From Antitrichia curtipendula (Eukaryota; Streptophyta; Bryopsida; Hypnales; Leucodontaceae): 64,000 bases of DNA. The stretch is from contig OX579635.1 of assembly GCA_951230915.1 (NCBI GenBank), positions 1,674,001-1,738,000 of the forward strand, written 5' to 3'. Below are positions 58,376 to 64,000 of this stretch, piece after piece; the stretch's first letter is position 1, and each line of letters opens with the position of its first letter. The notes under the pieces are model-generated. The model made no database searches. It was not told the DNA's origin and saw nothing but the letters and a program-made list of their open reading frames with translations. Both the position numbers and the translations under genes were made by a program.

Positions 58376-59251
58376 TTAATTTGAATGAAGTAGAAGTTCT
58401 ACTTTTTCCAGGATCATGTTGAAGGCTTTATTTTGAAAAATAGTGGCTACAAGTGTCTCAAATTCATATCCAATACAAAGAGACATCTTTGTAGTCATCT
58501 TGAAAAGGGTTGGTTTACAAATTTGAGGATAGAACTGTACAAGGGTTTGGATTTCAAATCATATACAAGTTATGTCAATTTTGGTTTCAAGTTCAATGAG
58601 TTCGTTTTCGTTGCTGGATAGTGGATATTAGAATGGTTTGGATTTGAAATTCAGGTACGTTTTTTGGGGTTGTACTTGAAGTTTTCATTTTTGTAAATAG
58701 AAGCTCAAACGGTTTGGAATCAACATCAAATGCGTGTGATATTTGTTGTCCATCTAATTGGATTAGATTTAAATCAAAATCCTTCTAACAAACTAGCAAT
58801 GTAGCGCCTATTTCCAAAAAAAAATCATTCAATTTCTTTTGCTTGGTTTAGGGCAAAGGGTTTAGGGTTTGACGTCATTGACTTTATTGTTGTCATTGAC
58901 CATTGTTGTACTCGCACTTGAAAATTCTGTGGACAATATCTTCTACTATTCAACATAACTGCACTCACAAATGTCATCTACATGCATGGCAAATGTGATA
59001 GTTTTGCAAACACAATTGGAGACTTCATTATTTCAGATAACCAACAACATTTATAAATTTCAAGCATTGTTCAATACAATAAGAAGTTCACAACACAATG
59101 AATCTATACTTTCAAGATACGCCTTCTCTTCCATTGGTTATCTCCTGCCCTCCTTCTTGTTCTTGTAGATCTTCATTACTTCATGTTTCAATTGGTGCAA
59201 CTGTCTTGAACTCATGATGATTGAAAATCTACTAATGGTGTCGGGTGCCCC
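58376..59251. other. Non-coding, between repeat and hAT 3' end
   Basis: AT-rich; probably the 3' non-coding part of the hAT element. Nothing else recognised. Confidence 0.3.
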
Positions 59252-62200
59252 TCAATTGTTGAAACGACTTGATCTGCGGACTTCTTGTGTACCCGGAACC
59301 GGTAATGCAAGATTTCGAATTACCACATCATCATCTGCTGGTGCCTCATCACAATCATGGTCGTCTTCATCATCACCGCCTTCACGAGTTCCACGTTCAT
59401 CTCCTCCATCGTCACCGTCTGTCCAGTGGCCCTCCACTTCCGAGTTATCATTTCGAAGCTCTACAGCTATTTCACCCTGCCTACGATGGCGTTTAAACCT
59501 CTTGTATCGTTGAGCTCTAGGGTCCTCCGCGTCAGAATTTATAGTGGGGCCTCCTTGTACTCGAGGAAGTGGAGGAACAACATACGCTGGAGTGGACAAA
59601 GTTGGTCCTGGAACATACGTATTCAAGAATGGCGCTATCACCACGTTTGGGCGGGGAACCCCAATTCCTCTGAGAGGGCGTTTAGCAGGCCTAGATGATG
59701 ACGCTTCGTTGTTGTTTCGTCCACCTCTAATACCACGGCCTCCAATCCCTGCACGATTTTCGGTCCCCACCCGATCCCTTGCTCCTTCACGGACGGCAGT
59801 CCTTCCACGTCCTTGTCGATATTCATTTATGGCGTAGTTTTCTATGGGTCGAGGGGCGGTAGGGGGTCTACCACCCGTTGTCACATTTGAAATGCTTTGA
59901 GGCGTGAATTCAACATTTTTCACTGAGCCTAGCCCTTGTTGGGAAGGTCGACGGTGAGCACTCGAAGTTGCGGAAGAAGAAGGGTTAAGGGAACCCTGCA
60001 CCGGTGTATTCCGGTTAGGAAGAACAGTACGCACAGCAACCGGTGGGGGTACACGGGCTTCGTCTTCAAGTGGGTCTGTAAACGCAAAAATATCACTGGG
60101 ATCTAAACGTTCAGGGTCAAAACGCCTTGCTCCCGCTACAAAAATCCTCGTGACATTTCTTGTAATTGATTGTGCCATTCCCGTATTTCCAATGTTCTGG
60201 CCATGGCATCCTTCGACAACTCTATTGCTGTCGCGGCCACCCACTCCTCCGGGCCCCCTACTGCCATCACAATCGCTAAAATATCCTTCAGTACTCTGAG
60301 TTGCATTGTTCCTCAAATTCCCACCGCCATTTCCATTTCCTCCTTCGTTTTCCGGAGGGAGGTCGTCGTTGTTGTCGGAGGGAACATTATCATCATTGAC
60401 GTTCACTGCGTCCGCGCCATCACTCTCCGAAGACGATGACAAAGGCTGCACTTCCGGAACGACTGGATTTTGAGGGACAGGGGGGGGGCCCCAAGGGCCC
60501 CAACGACCAGGGAGAACTTCCTCTTCCACTTCATCATCATCTCCGTAGTAATTTCTAGCTTCCTCGAGGTGATCGGCCCCTGCCCTCCACAAGTCTGGAT
60601 TTGGTTGGTACTCTCCAGGTGCTTGGTTTGCTTCCACATCAGCGTCTTCCTCTTCTTCAACTGCCAGCACGTCAAATTCACGATTGCGTTCATCCACCGG
60701 AACGGGGCCAAGGGCATCCGGATCAGAATCCTCCGATAAGATATTAGCATCGTACCAACGAACCGGATCGGCCCCTAGTCTCTGCTGAAGTACACGGCTA
60801 TTGGTATAGATATATACCAGTGACTCAGCCTTCTCGGGGGCTAACCGATTCCGGACCTTGTTGTGGACAAAGGAATACATACTCCAATTCCTTTCACATG
60901 AGCATGCTGAACATGTCAATGATAGAATACGCACGGCAATCTTTGATAGTGCTCGATCTCCAACTCTGTGCCACCATTGGTGGGGAAGCATATTTGTCGC
61001 TCAGATGTCAGGTGTTTCAGCAGCACTATATGGCCCTGTGCCCTCCTCGAATTCTGTTAATTCCGCCATCACGACGTTGAACTGTACACCCACTACATTT
61101 TCCATTTTGCGGATGACGTGATATAATGCACGGAGGGCAATTCCATCAGCCCTAAGTGCCACGTTATCCAAGAGATACGGATTTAGAAGGGCCCCGGCAT
61201 AGTGAACATCCGAAAAGACCATGTTCCACCTTGTTTCGAAAGACTCCTCCATGATGGTGGCTATGTCATCTCGTAGGTTGAAGGGTGGCTCTCTTAAAGA
61301 AAACACATGGGCTCTCAAATTATGCATTACGAGCCACGCCCGACCCATAGCTGGTTCTCGGCCATCAAATATGCGCAATGCCCTCAACACGTCTTCAGTC
61401 ATGTGCAAGTAATTCACACATCGTTGCCAAAAGCCCACATCTGTGATAGTTGACACCACATTACCTGCAGCAGTAGCTACTTGCTCCCCATTTTGTCTGT
61501 TTCGCAGACCAGCAAAGTAATTTTGAACGCGTGGATGGTCTTTTAATCGCATGATTACTCCTTGAAGTTTCTCCAGTCGGTGCATCATGAGGAAGTTACA
61601 AGCAAAGCGGGTTTCATTTGGCACTACGAGCTGAAGGCTCGGACTCAACTCCCGGAAAACAGACATGGTCGCGTGATGGTTCCGAATGTACTAGCACAAT
61701 CTTTTTGCCCGAGCAATTAAATCTTGGAATTCTTTTATTTTGGCCCAATCTTCCAACATGAGATCCAAGGCATGTGCCATGCAGCCTTGTTTGAAAATGT
61801 GCGGGTATGTGTGAATGATATCGTCCACTGCCCCAAGCATGTTTGCTGCATTATCCGTACAAACTTGCGTGACGTGTTTCGGACCCACTTTCTCAATGAA
61901 TACTTTCATCTGGTCTGATATGTAGCGCATGGACTTCCTTTGTCTGGTAGTGTCAATGGCCCCCAAAAATACATCATCAGAAGGGCACGACATCATCACA
62001 TTCATTAGGGGCCTCCGGTTCACGTCATTCCAACCATCAGTGCATATTGTCACCCCGTAATGCTTCACTGCAAAACCAACTTTGGTTTCGATTTGCTTCT
62101 CGATCTGCAACCTCTTGGGTTCAATAAACTTAGTCCTGAACTGATGATAAGAAGGTGGACTGTATTCAAACCTTGCCACTGAGGTTGCCCTCACAGCCTC

Positions 62201-62767
62201 AATGAAGGCTGGATTTCTTGCCACATTAAATGGCACGTTTGCCTCATAAAAAAACGATGCCCACTTGTCATCTAACTTTTTCCTCTTTGCACTGTTAAAA
62301 GCATCCTACATGCGTTGCTGAAGTAATGTCCCAGATCTCGTGGAATTTGATGCAGCGAGACTTTGAGACCTCTCTATTGGATCATTCCCTTCATGGAGAG
62401 TAGCCCCTTCAGCCTGGTTCCTACCGGGGCCTCCTCCCGTCACTTCATTCTGAGCGGATTGGCTTGAACTTGCGACTGGAGTTGCTCTTGATGGACCACT
62501 AGGAATTGATTCTCCTTCGTATATGTCCTCGGGGCTCAATCGTTGCGGGACAAAGTTTGCACAATTTGCAAATCGGTGGCGTACAGGTCGCGACGCACTA
62601 CGACAAATTGACCTCTCGAACTTTGCGCCATACCCAAAGTGAGCAAAAGCACGCTCGCGTTTATAGCTGAATGTCGCATTGCAGAAAACACAGCTGACTT
62701 TACTCCCATTCTCAGAGAAATTATACCATGGTTCCCATTCTTTTGTTTGCTTTTGTTGACTTCCCAT
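59252..62767 (-). pseudogene. hAT-family transposase, three in-frame stops
   Basis: One uninterrupted frame of 1,172 codons from 'MGSQQKQTKEWEPW' to 'RRSSRFNN', with stops at codons 154 (TAG, 62,306), 359 (TAG, 61,691) and 589 (TGA, 61,001) and no frameshift. Domains in order: BED-type zinc finger (C26-x2-C29, H43, C55); DUF659-like RNase H part with 'TICTDGWND' and 'CTDNAANM', which supply acidic residues, then 'GCMAHALDLMLEDW'; 'HYAGALLNP', the hAT block that precedes the C-terminal region; and the dimerisation domain at about 606-665 ('SACSCERNWSMYSFVHNKVRNRL'). A disordered tail of about 500 residues follows, acidic, Asn/Gly-rich and with RGG motifs; this is much longer than usual. hAT transposases cut and paste DNA with 8-bp target duplications. 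The start at 62,767 is preferred over 62,857 because the upstream part is hydrophobic and not conserved-looking. Confidence 0.9.
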
Positions 62768-63014
62768 TGCATTCACAACAAATGCAAACGTGTTCTTGTA
62801 GGAAGTAGAAGAGGCTATCACACCAATTGAAAAGGACAAAATAATAGTTAGCGCCAATCCACTGTTTGAACTGATTTTTACATCACCTCAACAGTAAACC
62901 AGGGCCATCTGCCACCCAAGTAGACTCACAAGGAGCTCAAACTGAATTGAAGTCCAAGATTATGAGGCCAAGCTGACAAATGTAGGGAAGCAGAGTGCAA
63001 CAGGGTTGCCTTTA

Positions 63015-63150
63015 TACCCTTGGAGTGCAGGGGCGGGGACCTATTCTGCAGGGGCGGGGACGTCAGAGGAGGGCAATTTTTCTATGGGGCCCGGACGTCA
63101 TGTGCAGGCGCGGACGTGGGGGGCACGGACGCAGGGGCGCGGACATCCCA
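63015..63150. repeat. GC-rich tandem repeat, right of the hAT gene
   Basis: Irregular repeats of 'caggggcggggac', 'ggcgcggacgt' and 'ggggcgcggac'. Same core and orientation as 58,200-58,375. Confidence 0.65.
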
Positions 63151-63515
63151 CTCCTCAGCCATAGTGGGGGGGGGTCTTGAACTTGGTCCTGGGATTCTTC
63201 TTTCCCATGGAGAGGGGGAACCCATTAATGCAGGCAGCCCTTCATTTGACTTCGGGGAATATCTTCAAGTCAATGGCTCTATTAAGAGGTCCAACCACTT
63301 TTTCAATTTAAAGATCATGTATGGGAGCATGTGGCTCCCTTCTTGGTGCCAAACTTCTCCTTCTTGCCTTCACCAAGCACTTGAGAATTAGGAACCACCC
63401 AAAACAAAAAAAATTTAGAAAATGAAATTGAACTTCCAAACAAGAAGGACAAAATTTGTGTGAGTAGAATCTCAAAGGGTTTAGAGTCCTAATGAAAGAC
63501 AAGGTACGTATTTGT
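63151..63515. other. Intergenic, nothing recognised
   Basis: No coding or repeat signal beyond short chance frames. Confidence 0.3.
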
Positions 63516-63519
63516 TTAA

Positions 63520-64000
63520 CCCCTAAAGTCCCAAGGCCATTTTTCTATCAAAAACTACTCAAAGCTGTTAGTTCTATTGCATTCATCGAAGAAAAGAGAA
63601 AAAACACTTTCTTAAGAATCTAATCGTAGGATCTTGTACTTAATTTATCTCAGATCATGTGGTAAAAATTTCATAAAATTTGACCGTACCAATTACAAGA
63701 TGTCAACATTCAAAGTTGGAAGAACTTGTCTTTTAGAACATTGGTTTGCAATTTCAAATGACTGGGACCACCATTTTTTTTAAAAAAATTGCACTATAAA
63801 TTTGAATTTGATTTTCTTTATGTTGAACACTTGAATTGAGAATCTAGGATAAAAATTTCAAAAAAGATTCACTTGGTTTTCATTCTTTGAAAAATTGTTA
63901 AGTAGAAGTAGGTCCAAGATTGAGAAAAAAAACTAAATCGTCAACAACTCTAAGATGGAATTAAAATACTATAATCCAAATGTTGAGATTGTTTTAGCAA
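63520..64000. mobile_element. TTAA element, family A, copy A4 (cut by window end)
   Basis: TTAA at 63,516-63,519 followed by CCCCTAAAGTCCCAAGGCC, then a 'tttttctatcaaaa' stretch shared with the right ends of E1 and A3 in reverse. The 480 bp present are collinear with A3 from its left end. The other end lies beyond the window. Confidence 0.75.

Larger units (their letters stand above)
58200..63150 (-). mobile_element. hAT element, approximate extent
   Basis: The limits are set only by the shared GC-rich repeats on both sides of the transposase pseudogene. Terminal inverted repeats and an 8-bp target duplication were looked for by eye and not found. Confidence 0.4.

Noticed and set aside
58003..58422. 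139-codon frame over the GC-rich repeats
   Set aside because: Gly/Arg-rich translation of a tandem repeat; no other coding sign.
58072..63170. Complete hAT element with CAGGG ends
   Set aside because: A CAGGGTTGTC start is present at the left but no inverse end or 8-bp duplication was found on the right, so exact ends are not claimed.

Overview
This looks like nuclear DNA of a land plant. It is AT-rich and gene-poor, with spliceosomal introns, a plant-type dirigent gene family, a degenerate nuclear 18S rRNA piece, a plant-type hAT transposase and many MITE-like elements. I cannot fix the lineage. Dirigent genes with a phase-0 intron and the heavy load of old repeats do not settle between bryophyte, lycophyte, fern and gymnosperm. 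I see no prokaryotic, organellar or viral coding regions.

Layout. 0-9.8 kb: AT-rich intergenic DNA with two copies of a TIR element, a dispersed ~170-340 bp repeat and one unrecognised ORF. 9.8-18.9 kb: a large foldback whose second arm is interrupted by a 6.7-kb element with TTAA target duplications. That element holds further TTAA elements and a dead piece of a DIS3L2/SOV-type exoribonuclease. 20-25 kb: another TTAA element, several hairpins and an intronless, broken BUD13 retrocopy. 26.9-33.8 kb (block L) is repeated in inverted orientation at 46.2-51.8 kb (block R). Next to L lies dirigent gene 1 (37.8-38.6 kb), and next to R lies dirigent gene 2 (44.1-45.0 kb, minus strand). Dirigent gene 3 (53.0-54.0 kb, plus strand) is a near-identical inverted copy of gene 2, within palindrome arms of 3,442 bp. 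56.9-57.3 kb: 18S rRNA fragment. 59.3-62.8 kb: hAT transposase pseudogene with three in-frame stops, flanked by GC-rich tandem repeats. 63.5 kb to the end: start of another TTAA element.

The only genes that look intact are the three two-exon dirigent-like genes, which encode secreted proteins of 183-200 residues. Genes 2 and 3 encode the same protein. Gene 1 shares exon 1 almost exactly but differs in exon 2, and its promoter has been rebuilt by insertions and a tandem duplication.

The most unusual content is a set of related non-autonomous elements with termini of the type CCCCTAAAG..., flanked by TTAA. Because parts of the window are duplicated, several insertions can be compared with an uninterrupted paralogous site. 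These comparisons show insertion at a single TTAA that becomes duplicated, the signature of piggyBac, Kolobok and Sola3 elements. No matching transposase is visible here.
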